The position numbers and the translations under genes were made by a program. A DNA stretch of 64,000 bases from Agapanthus africanus (Eukaryota > Streptophyta > Magnoliopsida > Asparagales > Amaryllidaceae). The notes under the pieces are model-generated. The model did not search any database, was not told where the DNA came from, and saw only the letters and a list, made by a program, of their open reading frames with translations. Position 1 is the first letter of the stretch. Each line of letters starts with the position of its first letter. The stretch is taken from positions 70,581,433-70,645,432 of the forward strand of contig JASDDO010000026.1 of the NCBI GenBank assembly GCA_030015575.1. The letters are read 5' to 3'. Below are positions 23,300 through 33,848 of this stretch, piece by piece.

Positions 23300-23530
23300 T
23301 GAATACTAACTCCTGCTCAAACCAATCTCGAACTGCTTCGATCCTTTTCGGATCCACTGCTATGTCGTCTCCTGACATAACATGACCTAAAAATTATACT
23401 TCATTGAGCCACTTACGCCTTTGCTCACTTAGCATATTGTTTCTCTTGCCTCAACGTCTGAAGTATACTCCTAAATGCTCTTCGTGTTCCTCTATATTTA
23501 TCGAGATTCAAAAGGATTCCATCGCTACTG
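23300..23530 (-). pseudogene. G1 reverse transcriptase C-terminal remnant
   Basis: Minus-strand frames read EEHEEHLGV, then KWLNEV, then MSGDDIAVDPKRIEAVRDW. These are the gypsy RT blocks after the YxDD box, which normally read EEHxxHL, CEFWL..V.FLGHVVS and VDPxKIEAVxxW. The YxDD palm motif is absent, so the catalytic half of RT has been deleted. Confidence 0.78.
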
Positions 23531-24097
23531 GACGAGGTAGAGGAAACGCGATCGTTTGTCACCATCACATTCCATCAGCCGGGTAAGAAAGGATACAATG
23601 GTTGTTATATTTGAGGTTCAAGATAGTACATAGGCTGGGAAGTAGAAGAACAATGGATAAGCAAGGTGGTATACATAATCAAATCAAGAAAAATAAATCA
23701 AAAGTAGGACTCCAAGTTACCCAAGCAGTGTACCATATTGTAACCATACCACAGTGCATAGTTACAATCACGTAACTCTATCTAAGTCGCCCAAATCCTA
23801 CCATCAGAATCAATGGAATAAAGTTTAAAAAAAAAAGGAAATCAAGAAGATTATAAGTAAGATCAATGGGGATGAAAGGTTCGAAATTATGTTTCCTTTC
23901 ACCGAGATACGATCGTCAGAAAAGTAGGAGGGATTCCAGGATGAACACGTTATGTAATCGTTACAGTCTAGCTCTACAGTCTATGTATTAAGTTTATCTA
24001 GAGATTTAACTAATGAAATAGGAAAACAAAACAATGGAACGCCACGAAATCAAACAAACTGATACTAGAAAACTACAAACGGGTAGGGTACCTGAAA
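23531..24097 (-). other. G1 interval with no recognisable coding
   Basis: Between the gag knuckles and the RT remnant. Protease and the N-terminal RT should be here, but the space is too short and no motif is visible. Confidence 0.5.
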
Positions 24098-25151
24098 CTA
24101 CATCCTCCGAAGCCTCTGCTCAAAAGCTTGCTTCTGCGGTACAAGCGATTCTCTCAGAACATCACCTCTCAACTGATACCTCGATGGACAGGTGTCGATT
24201 TGGTGATCAGTAGCCCCACACCCAAAACACGGTCCCTTTTCTTTCCGACAAAACCTCCAAGTATGGCCCGGCTGCCGAAAATAGTTACAAACCACCACCT
24301 CCTTCTGAGACAGAACTGGAACAAAGGGCTGCTTCCTGGGAACTACTCCCTGTCTCCGGACAGGACTGCCTCCACGCAAATGATCTCCAACTTTCCGACG
24401 TGCTAGAACAATTTGCTGATAAGTACCTTTCTCTCTTTCTATAAGCCTCTGCCATTCTCTTGTCGCCGTAAGAACTTGATAAAAGGTAGTCAATCCCAAC
24501 GAGGTAATGTGACGCTAGATCTCCATATTGATACTATGCAGGAATCACCTTGTTCCGTATGCCTCATTAGCCTTTAAAGGTCCAGCAAATCGACTGAGTC
24601 TATTCTACTCCGATGCATGCACATCCACTAGCCTACCATTCTGCTTCAAACCTATAAACTTCTTTTCCATCTCCTCTCCAGCAGACCGCGGTAAGAACTT
24701 CTCCAAGAAACTTTGGGTGAATATCGCCCAACTAATTGGCTTTGCCAAAGGAATCACTTCGACGAGCCACCATTCTTGAGCATAGTCAACCAGTTGGATA
24801 CGTACTACATCCACTCTCTTCTCATCAAGAATTTGAGCAGCGATCAATAGGTTCTCGATATCTATGAGCCAATGCTCAGCCTGAAGCGAGTCCTCTATCC
24901 CCGTGAAAGTTGTCGGACTCAGCTTCCTGAAATCAGCAACTGTGCCCTCACGTGGACCCTGCCGGGGAACTACTGCCCTCTCAATGGCCTTAGTAGTAGT
25001 CTGTTGGGCCATCCTCAAGCCCTCCTGGAATATCTCGGCATGTCTTCAGTTCAGGTCTGTCTGGCGTTGCTAATTCCCCAACATTATGTGTATGGCTCAA
25101 AAGGAGTGCCGCATTGTTGGTAGCTGTAGCGGGTTGATTCTTTCTTTCCAT
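24098..25151 (-). pseudogene. gag: G1 gag (frameshifted)
   Basis: The start ATG at 25151 gives MERKNQPATATNNAALL, typical of a chromovirus Gag N-terminus. The frame then shifts. 25018-24605 carries the retrotransposon Gag core (FRKLSPTTFTGIEDSLQAEHWL...YAQEWW...FLEKFLPRSAGEEMEKKFIGLKQ). 24499-24098 carries two nucleocapsid knuckles: a damaged CNYFRQPGHTWRFC (second Cys lost) and an intact CFGCGATDHQIDTC. Gag forms the particle and packages RNA. At least two frameshifts separate the three pieces. Order and strand agree with the primer-binding site at 25378. Confidence 0.87.
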
Positions 25152-25377
25152 AATTCTAAAGTTAAGGATGAAAGACGAGATTAGCAAGGAAAACAAGATT
25201 CAATATAAGCAAGAGATTCAGTGGAATCAATGATTCAATAGAGACCATGATACAAGAATTTGAACGACAAAGCAATAGTATGATGGGACATGTTCCTATA
25301 TTCATGGATTCAAGATTAATGTATTAGGTACAATATCCAACTACAAATTGAACCAAGCCCAGCTAACCTAAACCTAT

Positions 25378-25391
25378 GCTCTGATACCAAC
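25378..25391 (-). other. Primer-binding site of G1
   Basis: On the minus strand it reads GTTGGTATCAGAGC, complementary to initiator Met tRNA. It lies seven bases inside the LTR end at 25399. Confidence 0.92.
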
Positions 25392-25398
25392 AAAACCA

Positions 25399-27013
25399 TG
25401 TCACGCCCGCTTCCTAATATACGCAAATACGGGAACATAACACGACCTGCCATGCAACCTACGGTAAGGAAAAATCCTTCAATAGTAACATTAAGGCTGT
25501 CAAGCAGTAATCAAGCACGATAAAAATATATAACTATCACTTTTCCAATATGCCACAATAAAACAATTATAATAACGAGTCAATAGCGCAAGCAATGAAT
25601 AATGATCAAGTCTCAAGTTCCAAGGAAAAAAGAACAGCGATATCCAAAACCTGTCCTTTATGGGAGCACAATAAAATCTAATAAAAGTGCAATAGTATAA
25701 AGAAAACTAAATCATAGCTAATACCTAGATCAATGGAATGCTCCTTACTGATCAACGACCTTCTTGAAGTACTCACGATCCTTCTTTGTTAAAGTCAAGG
25801 TATATGGGCCATGCAAAACCCAGACGTTAGTGCGTCATAGATAACATAATAATAATGTAACCGGAAATATATTATAATGTCCGTATCCCGAAACTTGTGC
25901 TATATGAGTACAATAAACATGAGCGATGCATGTGTGATAACAGTCATGAAATAGCAGTCAATCAGGTCATATAAGTATTATGGGTTCATATCGCTAAGTT
26001 ATCTAACCTACAGGTATTTAAAACCAATTAATGTAATTCTTAATGTAACTCAATAGTATCCCGTACGTTTCCGGGACTACGGTCTCATGACTCTCAGGGT
26101 TGAATCCGAAACGTGCCGCTAGGCAGTAAAACAATATTAATATGGACGAATGATTTCAGCATCACCATTCTGAAGCATGAAGCTAGTATCGACTGATCAG
26201 TCTCTAGCAATCAATCCCACCGAATTACAATTCGATTTCCATTATTGATTTCCCATTTTCCCAGGTTTCAATTCATGTCAGTTATCAATGGAATATCTAC
26301 CTAATGCCAACTTAGGGACGATCAATACAATTCGTGTCAATAAACAATCAATAAGGTCCTGTCGATCAAGACAATCCGATCAATCACGTCAATAACAATG
26401 AATTGTTGGCAATTGGATAAACATCACAATGCAAGTGGTTTGACATAATAATAATACAAGGCAATATCAATATCATGATTTCCTATGAACAATCGATAAT
26501 AGGGTAGTACGATATATGTCGTCAATCATGGGTACGTGTGCACAAACAATAACTAACATGTCAAGAATATCATAATCAAATCAATAACCTATGAGGAATA
26601 CATCGTGTTATAATTCAGGTAAGTTATATCGCATATATGAATCAATGTAACAATTCAGTTCAATGTCAGGTTTGAATCTCAGTAATTTCCTCCACCAGAC
26701 GTCTGTGGGAGACGTCTGGCACAATATTTTTTTATGACAGATGTCTGTAGAAAACGTCTGGTCCCTAAGTATGCCAACGGAAGATGTCTGGGGAAAACGT
26801 CTGTAGTTCAATTCATAGTTCTGTAAATGTATTCAGAGACGTCTCGTCCTAGTTGGGCAGACGTCTGTAGTTCAAGTTTAAGTTCTGTAAATATATTTCA
26901 GAAATGTCTTGCGTTCTGTAACAGATTTCTCCACGGGATTTTCCTGAGACGATCTGATATTTAAAATTAAGGTTTCCGTTATTTTATCGAATGCATGAAT
27001 TTAAACAAGTATT
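25399..27013 (-). repeat. 5' LTR of G1 (truncated by T1)
   Basis: Plus-strand start TGTCACGCCCG at 25399 next to the primer-binding site. It continues to the T1 insertion at 27014, leaving 1615 bp in view with the rest beyond T1 and outside the window. The bases GTATT at 27009-27013 are the expected left target duplication of T1. A cluster of GACGTC-type palindromes lies at 26697-26912. It is otherwise non-coding. Confidence 0.82.
26697..26912. repeat. Cluster of AGACGTCT-like palindromes in G1 LTR
   Basis: About nine copies of an (A)GACGTCTG-type motif in 216 bp, among them CAGACGTCTG at 26697-26706 and again near 26860, plus one-mismatch forms (AGATGTCTG, AAACGTCTGG). The GACGTC core is the C-box bound by plant bZIP factors, so an LTR enhancer is possible. 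The spacing is irregular. Confidence 0.7.
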
Positions 27014-27058
27014 TGTTTCCCCCCAATAAAAGAGCAAAGCTCTATTCAAAATTTGAAA

Positions 27059-27229
27059 GAGGCAGCGCCTCACTTGTCTTGCACGAGGGCGCTAGCGCCA
27101 AGAGTTAAAAACTCTGAGGCAGCGCCTCACATTCCTTGCATGAGGGCGACATCGCCAAGAGTTAAAAACTCTGAGGCAGCGCCTCGCGTGCCTTGCACGA
27201 GGGCGCCGACGCCAGAACTAAAAGTTCTC
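27059..27229 (+). repeat. Three 57-bp units in U3 of T1 5' LTR
   Basis: Units start GAGGCAGCGCCTC at 27059, 27116 and 27173. Each ends in GTTAAAAACTCT or the like. In the 3' LTR and the solo LTR the units keep CACGTG (a plant G-box) after GCGCCT. In this copy it has decayed to CACTTG, CACATT and CGCGTG. They lie upstream of the TATA box, as expected for an enhancer array. Confidence 0.85.
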
Positions 27230-27569
27230 TACCATTGGATCAAAGATCCAACGGAGATGATAAATCATCAAAATAAAGAATTAAATTTTGTTGAGAAAAT
27301 ATTCCTCAAATCTTTCTAAACGAGAAAGATTATTCTCTGTAAGACAGAGTACAGTTGGATTAAAAATCCAATGGTGATTAAAATCACCAAGCTACAGAAT
27401 AAGCTCTGTATAGGAAAATATTTCCCCAATCTTGTTAAAAATAAGAAAAATAACTTCTGTAAAACAGAAGTCCTTGGATCAAAGATCCAACGGTGGATAA
27501 AATCCCCAAATCTATTAAGGATTTCTCAATGAGAGATTTCTTTAACTAAATCAACAAACGTGCCTCCAC

Positions 27570-27577
27570 TATATAAG
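27570..27577 (+). promoter_or_regulatory. TATA box of T1 5' LTR
   Basis: TATATAAG at 556 bp into the LTR, followed by GGGCCCC and a leader. The equivalent boxes are at 31816 in the solo LTR and 61295 in the 3' LTR, so it is conserved in all three copies. Confidence 0.8.
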
Positions 27578-27929
27578 GGCCCCAAGACTTCAAGTCTTAT
27601 ACAGAGGAACCCCCACCCCCTCCCCCCATAAACTTCAAGTTCGAAAAGAAGAGAAAGCAAAAAAGAAAGCTTTAAGAGAGAAGAAAGAAGAAGAACTTTC
27701 TTCAAGTTAAATAAAAGTAATAGAGATCAGAGTATCTCATCTGCATATCTAAGGGTTTAACCCTCATAAAAGAACATAGTTCTTTCCCTGGATCCGAGAT
27801 CCATGAGACAAGTCTCCCACAAATTATAATTTAATTCTCATGGGGATAAATTTGTTCTTAGGGATCGGAGATCCAGAGAAGAACATAGAATTGAGCTCTT
27901 CAGAACATAGTACACGAAGAAAAATCAGC

Positions 27930-28260
27930 GCCAAGCGCCTCACGTGCCCCTCACATGGGCGCTGCTTAATAAAGAGTGCTTAGCACTCAGTGGTTGGCGC
28001 CCGGCGCCAAGCGCCTCACGGGCCCCTCACGTGGACGCTTAGCACTTAGTGGTTAGCGCCCAGCACTAAGCGCCTCACGTGCCCCTCACATGAACGCTGC
28101 TTAATAAAGAGGGCTTAGCACTCAGTGGTCGGTGCTCAGCGCCTCGCGTGCCCCTCACGTAGGCACTATTCAGCATAAAGTGCTCTGCACTTATCAACCA
28201 GTGTCCAACGCCTGGCGCCTAGCACCAAGCGCCTTACGTGCTCCACACGTGGGCACCATA
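27930..28260 (+). repeat. GCGCC/CACGTG tandem units in T1 5' LTR
   Basis: About five degenerate units of 60-75 bp built from GCGCCAAGCGCCTCACGTG, GTGGGCGCT, TAATAAAGAG and GTGCTTAGCACT. Homologous arrays are at 32140-32560 and 61640-61990. Each unit is itself a set of small palindromes. Confidence 0.8.
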
Positions 28261-29217
28261 AAGAGTATTTAACACTCCATCGTTTAAAAAAAGGGAAAGC
28301 GAGATAAAGTGTGGGCGTCAGAACCCATATGAATGCTTAGCATTGTGGGCACAGAGAGGGGACCAAGCCCAAGCAAGTGTTTAACACTTTATTCAAAAAT
28401 GAAATGACTGGGCTGAGTCCAAGTTTGGCCAAACTCCTAATCAACTGAGCACATGTGCTCTTTATTTTCCAGAGTGGTCTTAGTCCCAAACATGACTACC
28501 GAGCTTCTGACGAATATTCATTGGTTCCAGGATACATCTCCCCACACCTCTGATATATGTCATTGTAATTCTTCAACGTCTTCAGAGAGGTGGTGAGTCC
28601 CAAAAACCAACAATTCTATGGACCGCAACGTCCTTAAACTAGCTATGGACCGCGACGTCCTTAAACTAAGACAATAGAGCCCAAATGCTCTTTTGTTGGG
28701 TCTAAATGATCCCAAAAATCCGGTTGAGTAGATCTTAGCCTAAAATTAGACTAATGTATCCTCAACAAACATTTAAGTTGATCTTAATCCCAAATGAGAT
28801 TAACGATTCTTAAATCAAACCAAACCCAAATCTAAGAATATACGGATTTGGACTAATTCACGCCCTACGGGAGACAACATAAAAAAGTCTCCATATACAA
28901 TCCACGGGCAACCAAAAATAAAACAAAACACATACGACACGAAGTGACCTTCTGGAGCAGGAGAAAATGGTTATTGCTATGCGGTAAGGTAATTAACTGC
29001 AGGGGCTTGCGCCTGCATTGAAGAGCGTCCCCACCATCAAAAACTCCTCATAAACAAGGGGGAATCTGACGAAGTCTACTACAATGGCCGCATCCGTCCA
29101 GACCTCCGATGCACGATGCCATAAATCAACTTGTCATCTTCGGAGAGGCGGATGAATAAACCCAAATTGCATCTGCCCCAAATTCAGGCAAGACGTTTGT
29201 CGGCGGTAAACAGATTC

Positions 29218-29233
29218 TGGCACGCCCGGTGAG
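29218..29233 (+). other. Primer-binding site of T1
   Basis: TGGCACGCCCGGTGAG, five bases after the LTR end AAACA. It is not the Met-tRNA type used by the other elements here. This alternative primer sequence is the kind found in other Tat-lineage elements. I have not identified the tRNA. Confidence 0.8.
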
Positions 29234-31253
29234 CCTTTTTCCTCTTTACACTCCATACTTCGTATGTCGTGTTCGTGAATGAATCGCAGTTTAATATGGT
29301 TGCCCCTGGATTTGAGGTACTAAGATTTGGTGTCTTGCTCCATGCAGAAAAGGAGATATCGATGGCCTCCAGCTGCGCTAACTGCAACAGCAACTCTCGC
29401 TCCGCACCAACTGGAGGAGTGACTTACGGGCCCTAAGCGGCCTCCATCTTCATTATGCCAGTGGAACAGGTGACTTAGGCCACCACTAGACTGTTCTTTG
29501 GGACCATGATCCCACCAACCAGCTTCAGCGACCCGGTGTCATCACAGGAGGCTCCGAAGAAGTCAGTCTTTGATCGGCTTGAAACCACCGTGGCCTCTCT
29601 CAACTGGTTGTCCAATTCCAATGCCTCGGTCTTTAACAGGCTGAGCCACATTTTCAGTGGGCCCGCAAAGAGACTCGTAACACCTGAAGGGGTTATCCCG
29701 AAGCGGATAACCATTCCGACTCCAACAGACAAAGTCGTCAAAGGGGTTTCTCCTGCTAGAGGATCGGTTTTCGCACGACTGGCCGTTCCAACTCCTGCTT
29801 CGGGCGAAGTCACCAAGGCTGCTACCCCTGCCAAAAAGTCAGCCTTTGACAAATTAAACGTTCCCTCTCAGCGGACGTCAGTCTTCGACCGCTGACACCG
29901 ACAACAGCCTCTCATCAAAGCAGGGGGCATAACAAGGTCGCTTCCACAACAGAAGTGGTCCTATCTGCACGACATGCTCGACATCGCCACTGGCACCGAG
30001 TGAGGAAAGCTGAGGGCAGTCCCCCCTCTGGACTTATCTCGCCAGCTCCAATGGTGGAAATTAATGCTGTTGTTCCAACTGGGAATAGTTTTGAGCTGCT
30101 CAGGAGGGTGAGAAGAAATCTCCAACTGCTATATTGAAGAAGTCTCCTCCGCCTGTTGAAAACACAACGCAGGAAAAACCGAAACAGCCTCCTCAGCGGC
30201 TATCCTCTAAGATCCACAGAGTCTGGCAGAAAGTCCAAGACTCTGTAATTGACAAAGATTACTCTCGCCGGCTGAAGAAGACGAAGGCTCGGAAAGATGA
30301 GGATCATCCCTCCGTCTTATCACGGAAGGTATCAACTACGTGGGTGCATGCTGCAACGTCCCCCTCAACTTCGGCCTCCCATAAAAAGAGAAGGCCTGAG
30401 AATCTCCCACCACCGGCGGCAAATATCAAAGGCAGTGGACCCAAACGCCCTAAGTCTGGGGGCATGGTTGTGCATACCGTCTACATGGCATCAGGAAAAG
30501 AGGATAGTCATGCTTCCATGAGTCATCGACCACTCACACGGTCTGTGATGAAAGCTCAAGAGCAACAACAAAAGCTCCAGGAGATGTTGACAAGAATGGC
30601 CGCACTCATTGGGCAGAAAGAAAGCCCGGAAGCATCGTCGGGACAACGCTAAGAGCAGGAGACGGACACCGAATTCCTACGAAAGGTGCTTGAAAAGAAA
30701 GATAAAGAGGCCGCAGAACAAGCGGCTAATAAAAAACAAATGGCACTTCTGTTCCAAGACAAGGTGGGGATGATGATCCAGCCGGACCCTCCAGCCGAAG
30801 ACCCTCCAATAATCATTGAAGACGACCGAAGGGAGACATCAAACCCTCTTCCGGCTTTATCAGCAGCCAGGAAGGAGACGATCTCCAAAGCTGCCCTTGA
30901 TGACTACATAGCTCAACAAATACGAGCTCATAAGGCAAGCGAAGCAGCTGGCCAAGTCGTCAGAACTGGGCGACCTTATCCAGGCTGGTATGATCAAATC
31001 AAGTATCCGCCGGGATATACGATCCTAAAATTCCACGTGTATAAGGGGACGGGCAATCCCAATCAGCACGTCGCTCAGTTCAGAGCTCTATATGGCAATA
31101 CTAGAGGCGACGACAAACTGCTGTTTCGCCAGTTCGTCGGCAGCTTGGCGGAGACAGCATTTGAATGGTACTCGGAGCTTCCAAATGACCCCATCAAAAC
31201 ATTTACTGAAATGGAGCTACTGTTTACGCAACGGTTCGCAAGCGCAAGCGAGC

Positions 31254-33848
31254 GCACCTGTTTCTCCAATTAGAGAACAAAGCTTTGTTCAAAATTTGAA
31301 CTGAGGCAACGCCTCACGTGAAAGGCATGAGAGCGCCAGCGCCAAGCGTTAAAAACTCTGAGGCAACGCCTCACGTGCAAGACACGAGAGCGCCAGCGCC
31401 AAGAGTCAAAGACTCTGAGGCAGCGCCTCACGTGCAAAGCACGAGAGCACCGGCGCCAGAACTAAAAGTTCTCCACCCTTGGATCAAAGATCCAACGAAG
31501 ATGATAAATCATCAAACTACAGAATTAAATTTGGTTGGGGAAATACTCCTCAAATCTTTCTAACAAAAAAGATTGTTCTCTGTAAATCAGAGCACCGTTG
31601 GATCAAAGATCCAATGGTTATTAAAAAATCACCAAGATACAGAATAAGTTCTGTATGGGAAAATATTTTCCCAATCTTGTTAAAAACAAGAAAAATGTCG
31701 TCTGTAGAATAGAAGTCCTTGGATTAAAGATCCGACGGTGAATAGATTCCCTACATCAATTAAGAAATCTCTCAATAAAGGATTTCCTTAACTGAATCAA
31801 CAAATCAGCCTCCCCTATATAAAGGACCCAAGACTTCAAGTCTTGTACAGAAGAACCCCCCCTCCATAAACTTTGCTCTCAAAGAGAAGAGCAAAAAAAA
31901 AGAAGAGAAAGCTTTAAGAATAAGAATTTTCTTCAAGGTAAATAAAATAAAGATCAGAGCATCTCAAGGGTCTAACCCTTATAAAAAGAACATAGTTCTT
32001 TCCTCGGATCTGAGATCCATGAGACAAGTCACCCCCAAATAAGAATTCAGTTCTTACGAGGATGAATTTGTTCTTAGGGATCGAAGATCCAAGAAAGAAC
32101 AGAGAATTGAACTCTTCAGAAAATAATACACAAGAAAAACCCAGTGCCAAGCGCTACTCAATAAAAGAGTGCTTAGCACTCAATGGTTGTCGCTCAGCGC
32201 CAAGCGCTGCTCAATAAAAGAGAGTGCCTAGCACTCAATGCTGGCGCTCAGCGCCAAGCGCCTCACGTGCCCCTCACGAGGGCGCTGCTCAACAAGGAGC
32301 GCTAAGCACTTAAATGCTAGCGCTCAGCGCCAAGCGCTCTATGTACCCCTCATATGGACGCTGCTTAATAAAGAGCTCTTAGCACTCAATGGTTGGCGCT
32401 CAGCGCCAAGCGCCCTACGTGCCACTCGCGTAGGTGCTACTCAATAAAAAGTGCTTAGCACTTAATGGTCGGCGCTCAGTGCCAAACGCTCCACGTGCCC
32501 CTCACGTGGATACCACTTAACATTGAGCGCTCTACATTCCTCAAGAAGAGCCTAGTGCCATAAAGAGTGTTCAACACTCATGTAAAAAAACAAAAAGAAA
32601 ATGGGAAAAGTGAAGCAAAGTGTGAGTGTCAGTACCCACATAAATATTTAGCATTATGTGCGCGGAGAAAGGATTGTGTCCTAGTAAGTGTCTAACACTT
32701 TATTGAAATAGGAAACTACAGAGACTCGGCGGGCTGAGCTTAAGTTAGCCAAATTCCTAATCAACCGAGCCCATGTGCTCTTTATTTTTCCAAACTGGTC
32801 TTAGTCCCAAACAAGACCACCGATCTTTTAACGAATATCCATTGGTTTAAGGGTACATCTCTCCATACCTCTGATACATGTCGTTGTAATTCTTTAACGT
32901 CTTTAGAGAGGTGGAGGGTCCCAATAACCAATAGCTCTGGGTATACCCCCAAACCAACAAACCATAAACCCTTTGGACCGCAACGTCCTTAAAACTAAAT
33001 TGTGGACCGCAACGTCCTTAAAACTAAATCCTTTGGACCACAACGTCCTTAAAACTAAATTGCGGACCACAACGTCCCGAAAAACTAAATTCCACGGACT
33101 ATGATGTCCTTAAACTTCGGACCGTAATGTCCCTAAACTAAATTCCATAACCGTAACATCTTTAAACTAAACCTTTTGGACCGCAATGTCCCTAAGCTAA
33201 ACTCTATGGACTATGATGTCCTTAAACTCTGCGGACTATGATGTCCTTAAACCCAACGGACCGTAACGTCCCTAAACTAAAATGATAGAGCCCAAATACT
33301 CTTTCATTGGATCAAAAATGATCCTAAACCCCCGTTAAGTAGACCTTAGTCTAAAATTAGACTAACGTGTCCTTAACAAATATTTAAGTTGATCTTAATG
33401 TCAAACGAGGTTAACGAGCCTTAAATCAACCAAACCCAAATCTAAGTGAATAAAGATTTGGACTAATCCACGTCCTACCGTCGACAACATAAATTAGTCT
33501 CCGTATACAATCCACGGGAAACCAAAAAATAAAAAAAACACACACGACACGAAGTGAACATCTGGAGCAGGAGAAAGTGGTTATCGCTGCGCGGTAACGT
33601 AATTAATTGCAGGGGCTTGCACCTGCAGGGAAGAGCGTCCCCACAATCAAAAAACCCTCGCCAATGAGGGGGAATCTGACGAAGTCTGCTACAACGGACG
33701 CATCCGCCCAAACCTCTGATGCACGGTGCCATAAATCAGCTTGGTGTCTTCGGAGAGATGGACGGATAAATCCAAATAGCATCTGCCCCCAAATTCAGGC
33801 AAGACAACCTACGCAGTTTCGTCTCTATTTTCGGCAGTAAACAGCACC
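31254..33848 (+). mobile_element. Solo LTR of the T1 family inserted in gag, TSD GCACC
   Basis: The LTR proper is 31259-33843 (2585 bp, TGTTTCTCC...AGTAAACA). GCACC stands at both 31254-31258 and 33844-33848, a perfect target duplication. It has the three 57-bp units (31303-31473) with intact CACGTG, a TATA box (31816), the GCGCC array and an expanded array of GGAC...GTCC units (32973-33273; 11 units against two in the T1 LTRs), which accounts for most of its extra length. It arose by insertion of a full element followed by LTR-LTR recombination. Confidence 0.95.
32973..33273 (+). repeat. Expanded GGACCGYAACGTCC array in solo LTR
   Basis: Eleven units of GGACCGYAAYGTCC or GGACTATGATGTCC, each followed by YTTAAACTAAA, with spacing of about 20-35 bp. 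Each core is a small hairpin (GGAC/GTCC). The two T1 LTRs have only two units each (28620-28670 and 62335-62380). Confidence 0.85.

Larger units (their letters stand above)
21577..27013 (-). mobile_element. Gypsy element G1 (minus strand, partial and decayed)
   Basis: A minus-strand Ty3/gypsy element: LTR (25399-27013, cut by T1), Met-tRNA primer-binding site (25378-25391), gag with two zinc knuckles, then the C-terminal part of RT, then integrase. The LTR end (GGGCGTGACA on the minus strand) and Gag style suggest a chromovirus, probably Tekay/Del-like. Protease and the RT palm are missing, since only about 600 bp separate the gag knuckles from the RT C-terminus. The left end is not defined. 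21577-22610 is taken as its degenerate 3' part by default. Confidence 0.8.
27014..29212 (+). repeat. 5' LTR of T1 (2199 bp)
   Basis: TGTTTCCCC...GGTAAACA, with a 5-bp terminal inverted repeat, the same length as the LTR at 60741-62939. Parts: three 57-bp tandem units in U3 (27059-27229), a TATA box at 27570, a run of GCGCCAAGCGCCTCACGTG-type units (27930-28260), two GGACCGCAACGTCC units (28620-28670) and an end at the primer-binding site. It is unusually dense in short perfect hairpins. No gene is present. The small frame at 27053-27319 is a product of the 57-bp repeat. Confidence 0.95.

Noticed and set aside
25378..25391. Fragment of a Met-tRNA gene
   Set aside because: Only the 3'-end complement is present beside LTR boundaries, as at 7056, 11590 and 52914. 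These are primer-binding sites.
27059..27229. CRISPR-like regular repeats (exact 57-bp period)
   Set aside because: Units are contiguous without unique spacers and lie in an LTR of a plant retrotransposon.
29475..29852. Minus-strand 125-codon frame over T1 gag (and 63202-63561)
   Set aside because: It is the shadow of the gag repeat region, conserved only because gag is.
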